Shown: in pieces, positions 34,180 through 42,804 of the stretch
Numbering within the stretch: the stretch's first letter is position 1
How the letters are laid out: the number at the start of each line of letters is the position of its first letter
From: Spirochaetales bacterium
GTDB taxonomy: Bacteria; Spirochaetota; Spirochaetia; DSM-2461
Direction of reading: 5' to 3'
Assembly (NCBI GenBank): GCA_016936555.1
Contig: JAFGXR010000056.1
Coordinates: 1-44,851 of the forward strand
DNA length: 44,851 nt
Notes under the pieces: model-generated
Database searches by the model: none
What the model was told of the DNA's origin: nothing
The model's input: the letters and a program-made list of their open reading frames with translations, nothing else
Program-made: the position numbers and the translations under genes

Positions 34180-35426
34180 TCTATGATCTGATAATAGTCG
34201 GAGGCGGTGCAGCCGGACTTTTTGCCGCTGCCAACGTTCCGCAGAGTAAAGTTCTTCTCCTCGAAAAAATGGATACGTCCGGAAAGAAAATTCTCATTTC
34301 CGGCGGCGGTATGTGCAATCTGACCAACTGTGATGAACCGGATGTTTTTATTCAGCATTTCGGAGGCAGAAACAAGGCTAATTTTCTTAAACCATCTCTC
34401 TTCGGTTTCAGTCCGGAAATGACTGTCCGGTGGTTTGAAGACCGGGGTTTCTCTCTCATCACCCGGGAGGATGGAAAAATATTCCCCGCCGACCTGAAAG
34501 CCCTGTCGCTCGTCAGTTTTCTAATGAAAGAGATTGCAAAAAAAGGTGTGGAATACAGAAACAACAGCCCGGTCTCGAAAATAAAACAAGCCGGAGATAC
34601 TTTTGAAGTTGTTTCCGGAGACAAAACCTTTTCCAGCCGCTTTGTTCTGATAAGCGCCGGAGGAAAAAGCTTTCCATCGACCGGTTCCGATGGGTCGGCC
34701 TATGCTCTGGCCCGTTCTATGGGACACAAACTCATTGATCCCACGCAAGCTCTCGCATCAGTGTATATAGACTCGTACAAGTACGGATCCCTCTCGGGAA
34801 GTTCTCTCAGAGATATACAGATCGATTTCTTTCATCGGGGAGAAAGGAAACGCTATCTTCAAAGCCGGGGAGATCTTCTTTTCACACATAATGGTTTGTC
34901 GGGTCCGGTTATTCTCAATAATTCCCGGTTTATCAGATCCGGTGATATCCTGGATATCTGTCTTGTCCCCGGTGACAACAGAGAGGTTCTCAGGGAAGAA
35001 CTTCTGAAAGAGTGGACAGCCCGGGGAGGTAAAACAGTCAGAAATTTCCTGAAAGCAATCGGATTGTTCTCCTCTCTTGCCGAAAATCTGCTTGAATCCT
35101 TCGGGATCAATCAGGCTGCTCTGTGCCATACCATCGGAAAAAAAGACAGGAACAGGCTCTTTTCCTCGCTTCTCCACTTAATGCTGAGCGTCTCCGGGAA
35201 ATCTTCTTTTTCCGCTGCCATGGCAACGGCCGGAGGTGTCGATCTCGGAGATATCGACAGAAAGACGATGGAGTCCAAAGTTGTTCCGGGTCTGTTTTTT
35301 GCCGGAGAGATTCTGGATATTGACGGCGATACCGGGGGATACAATATACAGGCCGCATTCTCCACGGCTTTTAGGGCTGTCCGTACTTTCTCCGTAAGAA
35401 GAGAAAGAGAAGATAGGCCGGTCTGA
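34176..35426 (+). CDS. HI0933/YhiN-family FAD-dependent oxidoreductase
   Basis: A 416-residue flavoprotein with N-terminal FAD motif LIIVGGGAAGLFAAANV (GxGxxG region) and GKKILISGGGMCNLTNCD, the signature of the HI0933/YhiN family. The C-terminal motif GLFFAGEILDIDGDTGGYNIQAAFSTAF closes the FAD site. Start is TTG at 34176 in a TTGA overlap with the chemoreceptor stop; the nearby ATG is out of frame. The last 56 bases overlap the 3' end of the convergent lnt gene. The biochemical role of the family is poorly defined. Confidence 0.87.
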   Translation: MIYDLIIVGGGAAGLFAAANVPQSKVLLLEKMDTSGKKILISGGGMCNLTNCDEPDVFIQHFGGRNKANFLKPSLFGFSPEMTVRWFEDRGFSLITREDGKIFPADLKALSLVSFLMKEIAKKGVEYRNNSPVSKIKQAGDTFEVVSGDKTFSSRFVLISAGGKSFPSTGSDGSAYALARSMGHKLIDPTQALASVYIDSYKYGSLSGSSLRDIQIDFFHRGERKRYLQSRGDLLFTHNGLSGPVILNNSRFIRSGDILDICLVPGDNREVLREELLKEWTARGGKTVRNFLKAIGLFSSLAENLLESFGINQAALCHTIGKKDRNRLFSSLLHLMLSVSGKSSFSAAMATAGGVDLGDIDRKTMESKVVPGLFFAGEILDIDGDTGGYNIQAAFSTAFRAVRTFSVRREREDRPV

Positions 35427-37779
35427 GCAGGAGATATACTAGAGTGAAGATGACGGCGCCTTCGGGCAGCCAGTCTCCGAATCGGGTATAGAAAGTCATA
35501 GGTCTCTCCATCAGGGGAATCTCTGCGGTAATGTAGCCTTTTTCGTAAAATTCCTTAACATCTCCCTGAATCCGTCCCGCGGAATCGCCGTAAACCGTAT
35601 AGCCCGAGCAGGTGGCCCTCATCATGGGTCTGCGGTTTTCCACGGCCCGGAAAAGACCGTTTATACCGTGCTGCATCCCTTCGACAGGTGAAAGAGACCA
35701 GTAGTCGTTGCTCAGGTTGGCAATATACTGGCCTCCTTCCAGAACATATTTCCGAATATGGCCGGGAAAGGCATCTTCAAAACAGATCGGTGTAAAGATC
35801 TTCAGTTCTCCCGCTTCCATGACTTTCCAGTCCCAGCCGGCCAGCCAGTTGGAGGTGTCGAATTTCTGCAGGAATTCCCACATGACCGGCATCTGCTTCT
35901 TGTAGGGAAAGTGCTCCGTAAAAGGGACCAGTTTTATTTTATGATAGATATCGCTGATCGATCCGTCAGGAGCCAGAAGGGCCGAGGAGTTGAAGTTGCG
36001 TCTGATCTCCTGGTCCTCCTCCTGAAGAAAGATATGGTCCTGGGTTCCCGTTACCAGCCAGGTGTCGATGGATTGTACATAGTCTTTCAGCTGAGTCACC
36101 AGCCTGCCGTTGTTGTATTCTTTCCGGCTTTCATCGCTGTACCACCGGATATCCGGTTTGAACGCTCCTTCCGGCCAGAGAACCAGATCGGGTTTGGAAC
36201 CCAGTTCGTCCAAGGCCACATCGGTCATTTCCATGGCGAAATCGAGGCTTTGCTGATAACTGTGTTTCCGGGGATCTCTGTTCTGCTGCACGACGATTAT
36301 GTTTGCTTTTCTTTCGGCCCCCTCTTCCGAATTTTCAATAAGCTCGATTCTAATGAACCCCCAGATCGCAATCACAATAGTGAATGCGAGTACCGTCGCG
36401 GGATATATCCTGTACTTTTTCTCCCTCCATCTGCCGCCGGCCAGCCAGGCCAGAGCGCTGTTGGCGTAGAGTAGCACAAGGCTTAATCCCCATATTCCCG
36501 TAAGCGATGCAAGCTGTATAAAGGGAGTGAAGGCGAACTGGCTGGTGCCGATCAATCCCCAGGGATAGCCGATATATCCGACGGAGCGCAGATATTCGAA
36601 AGCCAGCCAGACCGGAGGGATAACGATCAGCTTCCATTTCCCGCTGAATTTGAGTATGAGGCTCAGGACTGTCATGAAAAGAACGTATTCGATGAGCAGC
36701 CCGATCGTTACGAGCTGCAGGCCTATGTAGCTGTATGTCCCCTGCCAGAAATTGATGAAAATGGCCTGAAGCACTCCGAAGGCGGAGCCGTATAAGAGCC
36801 CTTTTGCGAAACCGGACTTTTCGAGAACCAGAAAAAGCGGGACCAGGGAGAACCATGCCAGAACGGGAAAGCCTTTCAGGCTCAGCTGATTGGGAAAGCT
36901 CAGGCTGTAAAGAACGGCCGAAAGAATGATCAGCCCCAGTGAAAAGGAGAATAGGGTTTTCTCTTTTCTGTCTTTCCAGTACATCCATACAGTTATGAGA
37001 AGAACCGGGAGAAAGCGGATATAGGCGTAAAGCTGTTCCGTCGAGGTGTCCTGGGCAATGGTAACCTGTCCTTTCGTTGCGACGAATTTCTGGAAATAAT
37101 CCATATTGGCGTTGCGGGCGAAGAACCAGGAGAAGAGAAACAGAACGATACTTATAACCAGCGAGATTTCGATCAGCGCACTTTTTTCCCTTTCGAAAAC
37201 ATGGAGAAATACAGTCAGGGCAAAAAGAGCGAGCAGGATAATATAGGCCGTATCGAAAAGGCTGATCCGTTTGGCACTGAAGGAAAATGCATCTATGATG
37301 CCGGCTGATGAGTCCAGCTCTACCAGGGTGAAAAACTGCCCGGAATAGCGCTCCATCATCTCTTCGGTCTGACTGTCTCTGAGGGACAGGAAAATATTAT
37401 ATCCGCTTTTTTCATTTCCGTAGAGCGATACGGTCAGAAGTTTTTCTATTCCCGCCTCATGGGCTATTTTCGCGTAGTCGGAATAGGGCTGAAATGTTTT
37501 CACTTCCTCGGGATGCTTGTTGAAGTAATCCTCGAATCTGATCTGCCTCACGATTGTGTAGGACCCTGTTTTCACCATATGGCTTTCAATGATTTTCGTC
37601 AGGTCGTCAATGAACTGCTCGTCTTTGCTTATGGAATTGTAGACCGGCGAGACGATCACCGTCGTCTTATCAAGGGTAGCCATAGGGCTGAAGAATAAGA
37701 GGATGACCTCGGTGGTCAGGATGGTGAGAGCTGTAAGAAAGATTATAAGCCGGCTGATTCTCTGTTTTGTCGGAAGCAT
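35371..37779 (-). CDS. lnt: Apolipoprotein N-acyltransferase with long N-terminal extension
   Basis: The last enzyme of lipoprotein maturation, transferring an acyl chain to the N-terminal cysteine in the inner membrane. The Lnt core runs from about residue 277 to the end, with a multi-helix membrane domain (about 277-480). A nitrilase-like domain follows with the triad E537 (LVLWPEGAF), K614 (IYHKIKLVPFTEHFP) and C666 (FTPICFEDAFP). At 802 residues it is far longer than the usual 500-550. The first 275 residues hold a membrane anchor (about 9-31), an extracytoplasmic alpha/beta domain (about 38-165) and two further helices. That domain has the look of a TolB-N/CsgG-like fold (VIVSPVYNS, DDLTKIIESHMVKTGSYTIV). 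The start is ATG at 37779 with no obvious ribosome-binding site. Confidence 0.9.
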   Translation of the reverse strand: MLPTKQRISRLIIFLTALTILTTEVILLFFSPMATLDKTTVIVSPVYNSISKDEQFIDDLTKIIESHMVKTGSYTIVRQIRFEDYFNKHPEEVKTFQPYSDYAKIAHEAGIEKLLTVSLYGNEKSGYNIFLSLRDSQTEEMMERYSGQFFTLVELDSSAGIIDAFSFSAKRISLFDTAYIILLALFALTVFLHVFEREKSALIEISLVISIVLFLFSWFFARNANMDYFQKFVATKGQVTIAQDTSTEQLYAYIRFLPVLLITVWMYWKDRKEKTLFSFSLGLIILSAVLYSLSFPNQLSLKGFPVLAWFSLVPLFLVLEKSGFAKGLLYGSAFGVLQAIFINFWQGTYSYIGLQLVTIGLLIEYVLFMTVLSLILKFSGKWKLIVIPPVWLAFEYLRSVGYIGYPWGLIGTSQFAFTPFIQLASLTGIWGLSLVLLYANSALAWLAGGRWREKKYRIYPATVLAFTIVIAIWGFIRIELIENSEEGAERKANIIVVQQNRDPRKHSYQQSLDFAMEMTDVALDELGSKPDLVLWPEGAFKPDIRWYSDESRKEYNNGRLVTQLKDYVQSIDTWLVTGTQDHIFLQEEDQEIRRNFNSSALLAPDGSISDIYHKIKLVPFTEHFPYKKQMPVMWEFLQKFDTSNWLAGWDWKVMEAGELKIFTPICFEDAFPGHIRKYVLEGGQYIANLSNDYWSLSPVEGMQHGINGLFRAVENRRPMMRATCSGYTVYGDSAGRIQGDVKEFYEKGYITAEIPLMERPMTFYTRFGDWLPEGAVIFTLVYLLLRPAYLLFLFLRRKYGQP

Positions 37780-37921
37780 ACTGAATTTTAACCCCGATTT
37801 TTCATTCCTTCAGTTTAAAATAAGAATAATCCGGCATTTTTGTTCATCTCCGCTTATCGGTTCCGGCTTCACTCCTGTTCCCTACCTGTGTTATCATTAA
37901 TCATCTTTTGAGGTCTCTAAC

Positions 37922-38923
37922 ATGAATATTTATGATATAGCAAAACTGGCCGGAGTCTCCTATGCCACGGTTTCCCGGGTTATTAACAACAAAGATGATG
38001 TGAAACAGGAGACCAGGGAGCGGGTTCAGAAAATTCTCGACGAACAGGGGTACCTCCCCAACAGTTTTGCCCGGGGCCTCTCCATGAGCGGTATGAAGCT
38101 TATCGGCATTCTGCTCATCGATGTGAGAAACCTCCACCACAGCAACACGGCGTTTCATATCGAAACGGAATTTTCCAAATTCGGTTATACCTCCTTTATC
38201 GCCGGCTGCGGACTCGACAACACGAAGCAGGAGGAGTATCTGCGGGTTATGGCCAGCCGCAATGTGGACGGTCTGGTCCTGATAGGCTCCCGTTTTCAGA
38301 ACGAGGAAACCAGAAAAAACATCAAAAAATACTTCAGCGGGAAACCGGTGGTTATCGCCAATGGTTACCTGGATCTTCCCAATGTCTGCGGAATCGTCGA
38401 TGAGGAGAGAAAAGCCGTTGCCGGTGTTGTCGATCTGCTGGTTTCCAGAGGGCATCGCAACATCGCTTTCATCAATGACTATGTGACGTTCAGTGCCCAG
38501 GAGAAAGAAGCGGGATTTATGGAGGGGATCGGGAGAAACAACATTCTCTATAACGAAAACAATATCCGCCATATAAAAACAGATATCGACGTGAGCGTAA
38601 TCGAATCGGAGAAGCTTTTCAGCCTGAACCGCGAAATTACCGCTGCTATTTACAGTGAAGATATCATGGCTGTCGGCGGTGTGAAGGCCTGTGCCAGGCT
38701 GGATCTGAAAATTCCCGCTGACATCAGCATAATTGGTTTTAACAACTCGATTTATTCCGAAGTCTCAACGCCGAGAATCACCACAATTGATAATAAAAGG
38801 TATGATCTGGGAGCTAAATGCACCGACGCTTTGTACGCCATGCTGAAGGGTAAAAAAGTGGAACCTGTTGTAAAGATCGTTCCCGAATTAATTCATAAGG
38901 AAACGACGGATCTTCTTAAATAA
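37922..38923 (+). CDS. LacI-family transcriptional regulator
   Basis: A 333-residue repressor-type protein. The N-terminal LacI helix-turn-helix is MNIYDIAKLAGVSYATVSRV and the hinge helix lies near LPNSFARGLSM. The rest is a periplasmic-binding-protein-like sugar sensor (IGILLIDVRN, NVDGLVLIGSR, ISIIGFNNSIYSEVSTPRITTID). The YATVSR recognition helix is the type that binds palindromes with a central GCGC or CG. Four such palindromes lie just downstream, before the yhcH operon, so this gene is their likely regulator. The ligand is probably the sugar or sugar acid handled by that operon. Confidence 0.93.
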   Translation: MNIYDIAKLAGVSYATVSRVINNKDDVKQETRERVQKILDEQGYLPNSFARGLSMSGMKLIGILLIDVRNLHHSNTAFHIETEFSKFGYTSFIAGCGLDNTKQEEYLRVMASRNVDGLVLIGSRFQNEETRKNIKKYFSGKPVVIANGYLDLPNVCGIVDEERKAVAGVVDLLVSRGHRNIAFINDYVTFSAQEKEAGFMEGIGRNNILYNENNIRHIKTDIDVSVIESEKLFSLNREITAAIYSEDIMAVGGVKACARLDLKIPADISIIGFNNSIYSEVSTPRITTIDNKRYDLGAKCTDALYAMLKGKKVEPVVKIVPELIHKETTDLLK

Positions 38924-38941
38924 GTTTTATCAAAATAAATC

Positions 38942-38969
38942 TTGACAACCCGGGAATGCGTGCTAACAT
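38942..38969 (+). promoter_or_regulatory. Predicted promoter of the yhcH-TRAP operon
   Basis: TTGACA (38942-38947), 16-bp spacer and TAACAT (38964-38969) lie just after the regulator stop codon. The first LacI-type operator (38975-38988) covers the predicted transcription start, a classic repressor position. The leader to the first gene is then about 210 nt. Confidence 0.65.
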
Positions 38970-38974
38970 TAACT

Positions 38975-39151
38975 CGTAAGCGGTTACGAAATGAAACTTT
39001 TTATGAGCTTCATTTTTTTTGATAATCAACCGTAAGCGCTTACGGTTAGCGGACTCCAGCTGCTGTTTTTTTTAGTATTGAATCGTAAGCGGTTACGGGT
39101 TGAGCGGCAAAGAGTGTCCGTTTTTTTTAACTCTAACTGTAAGCGCTTACG
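38975..39151. promoter_or_regulatory. Array of four LacI-type operators alternating with T8 tracts
   Basis: Four near-identical palindromes occur: CGTAAGCGGTTACG (38975-38988), CGTAAGCGCTTACG (39031-39044), CGTAAGCGGTTACG (39084-39097) and TGTAAGCGCTTACG (39138-39151). Start-to-start distances are 56, 53 and 54 bp, close to five helical turns. The central bases alternate GCGG and GCGC. The second copy extends to a perfect 20-bp palindrome (39028-39047). Between copies lie runs of exactly eight T at 39013-39020, 39066-39073 and 39121-39128, each preceded by a short GC-containing or imperfect stem. The array lies wholly in the predicted leader of the yhcH operon, next to the LacI gene that presumably reads it. 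Confidence 0.85.
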
Positions 39152-39185
39152 GGATTTTCAAATTGTGTTTTTAGGGGAGATGCAG

Positions 39186-39662
39186 ATGATTTTTTCATCC
39201 ATACACGCTGAAGCGAGAGCGGGTATTTACCCGGCTGTCATCGAAGATGCCGTTCAGTTTTTCAAAGAAACTGATTTCAGCACTTATGAAACAGGAGAGT
39301 TCGAGATACAGGGGCGGGATATTCTGTTTCAGGTTCACGACATCGATACGGCTCCGGCGGAAGAGAGGAGACCGGAGATTCACAGAAAGTACATCGATGT
39401 TCAGTTTCTCTACAAAGGGAAGGAAGCCATCGGCGTTGTGAGCGATTCCGGTAAAAATGAAGTTGCCGAAGATCTCTTCGATCAGAGAGATATTCTTTTT
39501 TACAAAGATGTGAAAGATGAAACCTTCGTTTCCATGAAAGAGGGGGACTTCTGCGTTTTTTTTCCCGAGGACATTCACAGGCCGGGCTGTCAGAGAGAGG
39601 GCAGCTCTTCTATCAGAAAAATCGTGTACAAGATTAATGTGAAACTTCTGGAGGATAATTAA
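39186..39662 (+). CDS. YhcH/YjgK/YiaL-family protein
   Basis: A cupin-like protein of 159 residues of the family including YiaL, YhcH (NanQ) and the beta subunit of evolved beta-galactosidase. Members act on sugar anomers or accompany sialic acid and sugar-acid catabolism. Visible motifs are HRKYIDVQFLYKGKEAIGV and FCVFFPEDIHRPGC, with metal-binding histidines and acids. ATG at 39186 is chosen with AGGGGAG six bases upstream. A start at 39078 would run through the operator array and was rejected. It is the first gene of the operon, and the next start follows by one base. Confidence 0.85.
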   Translation: MIFSSIHAEARAGIYPAVIEDAVQFFKETDFSTYETGEFEIQGRDILFQVHDIDTAPAEERRPEIHRKYIDVQFLYKGKEAIGVVSDSGKNEVAEDLFDQRDILFYKDVKDETFVSMKEGDFCVFFPEDIHRPGCQREGSSSIRKIVYKINVKLLEDN

Positions 39663-39663
39663 T

Positions 39664-40665
39664 ATGTTGAACAAAAACGAAGTCAACTGGGGCATGATCG
39701 GCTGCGGCCAGGTTACGGAAGTGAAAAGCGGTCCGGGACTTTATAAATCGGAAAACTCCCATCTGGTCGGTGTATACAATGTCGATTATGATCTGACTCT
39801 CGATTATATAAAGCGACATGGAGTCGAGAAGGCTTACAAAACAGTTGAGGAACTGCTGACTGATCCGGACGTGGATATCATTTATGTGGCGACGCCTCCG
39901 AAATTTCATTATCAATATGCTCTGGATATTCTTAATGCGGGAAAAATTCCCTATATAGAGAAACCTGTCGCACTGAATTACAAAGAGGCTCTGGAAATCA
40001 AGATGCTCTCTGAAAAGTTGAATATTCCCGTCTACGTGGCTTTTTACAGAAGGGGAGTGGAGAAGTTCCTTAAAATGAAAGAGCTGCTCGATCAGAAAAT
40101 ACTCGGCGATATCCGTTATCTCTATGTAACTCAGATCATGCCTGTGGAAGAGAGCGAGCTCGATCCGGCTCATTTGCCCTGGAGAGTTATTCCCTCCATT
40201 TCCGGCGGCGGGAAATTCCTGGATATGGCCGTTCATGTACTCGATGTTCTGATCATGTTTTTCGGGGAAATCGAAGATATACAGGGCATTGTTACCAATC
40301 AGGGCGGTTATTACGAAGCCGATGACACGGTTCTCGCCACTTTCAAGTTCAGGAACGGCATTGTCGGTTCCGGGACCTGGTGTTATGTCGCGGATAAGAA
40401 TATTAACGAAGTGCAGATTGTCGGAGAAAAAGGCCGGATCACTTATGACGGACTGTCCGCCAAAAGATTTACTCTGGAACTGGACGGCAGATCGGAAACC
40501 TTCGAGTTCCCCGAGCCCGAACACGCCAGCATGCCCTACCAGCAGGCCGTAGTCAACGAACTGCTCGGCAAGGCGAAGAGTGAAGCCAGTTTCGAGCAGG
40601 CCATCAATACTGTGAAAATCACCGACATGATCCTCGATAGCTACAGAAAAGGACTGGAAAAATGA
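39664..40665 (+). CDS. Gfo/Idh/MocA-family oxidoreductase
   Basis: A protein of 333 residues, shorter than the relative at 27991. The Rossmann fold is NWGMIGCGQVTEVKSGPG at the N-terminus; the catalytic-lysine motif is YIEKPVALN near residue 100. The C-terminal sheet domain includes GGGKFLDMAVHVLDVLIMF with the conserved Asp-His positions. It probably oxidises or reduces the sugar or sugar-acid imported by the TRAP system. GGAGGA gives a good ribosome-binding site, and the stop overlaps the next start by four bases (ATGA). The substrate is inferred from operon context only. Confidence 0.87.
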   Translation: MLNKNEVNWGMIGCGQVTEVKSGPGLYKSENSHLVGVYNVDYDLTLDYIKRHGVEKAYKTVEELLTDPDVDIIYVATPPKFHYQYALDILNAGKIPYIEKPVALNYKEALEIKMLSEKLNIPVYVAFYRRGVEKFLKMKELLDQKILGDIRYLYVTQIMPVEESELDPAHLPWRVIPSISGGGKFLDMAVHVLDVLIMFFGEIEDIQGIVTNQGGYYEADDTVLATFKFRNGIVGSGTWCYVADKNINEVQIVGEKGRITYDGLSAKRFTLELDGRSETFEFPEPEHASMPYQQAVVNELLGKAKSEASFEQAINTVKITDMILDSYRKGLEK

Positions 40666-41669
40666 AAAGAGTCAAATATGACGACATGGTGGCGGAATTC
40701 GAACGGGTTCTCCTCTCCAGAGGATTTGATCAGGATACGGCACATGAAAGCGCGGTAATCTTCGCCAGAAACAGTGTGGACGGCGTCTATTCCCATGGCA
40801 TCAACCGCTTCCCCCGGGTCATCTCCTATATCGAGAAAGGCTATATCGATCCCAAAGCCAGGCCGACAGTCGAGACATCATTCGGAGCCATGGAAAGATG
40901 GAACGGCAACCTCGCCATGGGTAACACGACGGCGAAAAAAGCCATGAGCCGAGCTGTCGAACTGGCGGAAGAACACGGTGTGGGAATTGTCGCTATCGCC
41001 AACACGAATCACTGGATGCGCGGCGGAGCTTTCGGATGGCAGGCCGCCGATGCGGGAATGATCGGAATCTGCTGGACCAATACCATGCCCAATATGCCGG
41101 CCTGGGGAGCGAAAGACAGACGGATCGGAAACAATCCGCTGGTCATCGCCGTTCCCAGAAGCAACGGAGAGCATGTGGTCGTTGATTCGGCACTGGCTCA
41201 GTTTTCCTACGGGAAAATCGAAGAGACTAAACTCAAAGGGAAACAGCTTCCCTTTGCGGGCGGATACGATTCCGAAGGCAACCTGACGACCGATCCGGCC
41301 GAGATCGAAAAGACATGGCGCGTGCTTCCCATGGGATTCTGGAAAGGGTCCGGGCTGTCCATCGTTCTCGACCTGGTGGCGACTGTTCTCTCCGGCGGGA
41401 ACTCGACGACAGCTGTCGGCAAAATGAGCGATGATGAATACGGCGTTTCCCAGGTCTGCATCGCCATCGATCCGGCGAAAGCCGGCTCCGTTCAGATCAA
41501 CGACGCCATGATCAATGAAGTCCTGGAGGATATCAAGGGCTCGGAAAAAGCCGATGAAGGCAGCGAGATCCTCTATCCGGGAGAACGGGCTTTCAGAACC
41601 AGACAGGAAAATCTCAAAGAGGGAATCCCCGTTTTTGAGGATATCTGGGAAAGCATAAAAAAAATGTAG
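40662..41669 (+). CDS. Malate/L-lactate dehydrogenase-family (YiaK-like) oxidoreductase
   Basis: A 335-residue NAD(P)H-dependent enzyme of the Ldh2/MdhII family. It resembles 2,3-diketo-L-gulonate reductase YiaK: FARNSVDGVYSHGINRFPR, catalytic His region AIANTNHWMRGGAFGWQAADAG, NPLVIAVPR and GFWKGSGLSIVLDLVATVLSGGNS. The family reduces 2-oxo acids or diketo sugar acids. The combination with YhcH/YiaL-type, TRAP and dehydrogenase genes mirrors the E. coli yiaKLMNO cluster, so diketogulonate or a similar acid is a reasonable guess. It is translationally coupled to the preceding gene. Confidence 0.88.
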   Translation: MKRVKYDDMVAEFERVLLSRGFDQDTAHESAVIFARNSVDGVYSHGINRFPRVISYIEKGYIDPKARPTVETSFGAMERWNGNLAMGNTTAKKAMSRAVELAEEHGVGIVAIANTNHWMRGGAFGWQAADAGMIGICWTNTMPNMPAWGAKDRRIGNNPLVIAVPRSNGEHVVVDSALAQFSYGKIEETKLKGKQLPFAGGYDSEGNLTTDPAEIEKTWRVLPMGFWKGSGLSIVLDLVATVLSGGNSTTAVGKMSDDEYGVSQVCIAIDPAKAGSVQINDAMINEVLEDIKGSEKADEGSEILYPGERAFRTRQENLKEGIPVFEDIWESIKKM

Positions 41670-41722
41670 ATATTTAATCCTTCAGGAGAAGGTGTAAATA
41701 TAAAAAGAACAAGGAGATTTAT

Positions 41723-42733
41723 ATGAACAAATTTATGACGGCAATGTTAGCTCTGCTGATGGTTTTCAGCGCAGCGGTTTTTGGAAACGGTCAGCAGGAA
41801 GCTTCCGGTGATAAGGTTATCACCCTTCGTGTCGCCCATAACCAGACATCACTGGATAACCCCTATCAGTTCGGTCTGGTGAAATTCGCATCTGAGCTGG
41901 AAAGACTTTCCGGCGGTACCATGAAAGCGGAAGTTTATCCCGGTACTCTGGGAACAAACGAATCTGAACTGGCTATGAAACTGACAACCAACTCAGTTGA
42001 TATGGTAGTCGCTTCTCCGGGATTCATGTCCCAGACCGGTGTAAAGGAATTCGACCTTCTCTCTCTTCTCTACCTCTTCGACAGCTTCGATGACTGGGAA
42101 ACAGCAATCGACGGCGAATTCGGTGACAAAATGAAAGATCTTATCAAAGAAAAGACAAATAACGAGTTTAAAGTTGTCGGTTACTACTCTTCCGGCGTGA
42201 GAAACTTTTACGGGAAGAAACCCATCAATGTTCCTTCCGATGCGGCCGGGCTGAACATCAGAACTCAGGGATCTCCCGTACAGCAGCTTTTCTGGAAAAA
42301 CGCCGGCGCCAACCCCATCAGTGTAGGCTGGCAGGAACTCTACCAGGCTCTTAACACAGGAACAGCCGATGCAGCTGAGAACGACCATACAAACATGATG
42401 CTCAAAGAGCACCACAAAACTCCCAACGGAAAATACACTTCACTGACTATGCATGACTTTACAACCAGACTCCTTCTTATGAACGGGAACGCTTTCGACA
42501 AGTTCACTCCCGAGCAGCAGGGCTGGATCCTCGAAGCGGCGAAAGCTTCCGTAGACGAAGAAAGAGCTGTAACGTACAAAATGCTCGACGAATCCAGGGC
42601 GAAAATCCTGGCCGACGGCGGTATGATCAACGAAGTTGACCTGGCGGCATTCAAAGCGCTTGCTCTTCCCATTCAGGATGACTACGCTAAACAGAACGGA
42701 CTGGAAGATCTTCTGGAACTGGCCAGACAGTAA
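41723..42733 (+). CDS. dctP: TRAP transporter substrate-binding protein, DctP type
   Basis: A periplasmic binding protein of 336 residues with a signal peptide (MTAMLALLMVFSAAVFG, mature part from about NGQQE). The DctP/YiaO fold is visible: TLRVAHNQTSLDNPYQFGLVKFASELERLSGGTMKAEVYPG, the conserved arginine region AAGLNIRTQGSPV that pairs with the substrate carboxylate, and WQELYQALNTGTADAAEN. The conserved Arg fits a carboxylate-bearing ligand, consistent with a sugar acid. An AAGGAG site precedes the ATG. It lies 53 bp after the reductase and is followed by a strong hairpin that may stabilise its mRNA. Confidence 0.92.
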   Translation: MNKFMTAMLALLMVFSAAVFGNGQQEASGDKVITLRVAHNQTSLDNPYQFGLVKFASELERLSGGTMKAEVYPGTLGTNESELAMKLTTNSVDMVVASPGFMSQTGVKEFDLLSLLYLFDSFDDWETAIDGEFGDKMKDLIKEKTNNEFKVVGYYSSGVRNFYGKKPINVPSDAAGLNIRTQGSPVQQLFWKNAGANPISVGWQELYQALNTGTADAAENDHTNMMLKEHHKTPNGKYTSLTMHDFTTRLLLMNGNAFDKFTPEQQGWILEAAKASVDEERAVTYKMLDESRAKILADGGMINEVDLAAFKALALPIQDDYAKQNGLEDLLELARQ

Positions 42734-42748
42734 TATTCTAGATTGACG

Positions 42749-42787
42749 AGCGGAACAGGGGTACCTCCGGGCAGCCCCTGTTCCGCT
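42749..42787 (+). terminator. Strong intercistronic hairpin between dctP and dctQ
   Basis: AGCGGAACAGGGG (42749-42761) and CCCCTGTTCCGCT (42775-42787) form a perfect 13-bp stem with a 13-base loop. Only three T follow, so full termination is unlikely. Placement right after the binding-protein stop fits an attenuating or 3'-protecting element that gives more binding protein than permease. Confidence 0.75.
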
Positions 42788-42804
42788 TTGCGGAGATTCG
42801 AAAA

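Noticed and set aside
38975-39151. CRISPR-like reading of the four regular repeats
   Set aside because: Repeats are 14-20 bp palindromes with two versions, spacers share T8 tracts and stems, there are no cas genes, and the site lies in an operon leader beside a LacI gene.
39078-39185. Upstream start for the YhcH-type protein
   Set aside because: It would translate two operators and a T8 tract and adds a basic tail absent from the family. The ATG at 39186 has a strong ribosome-binding site.
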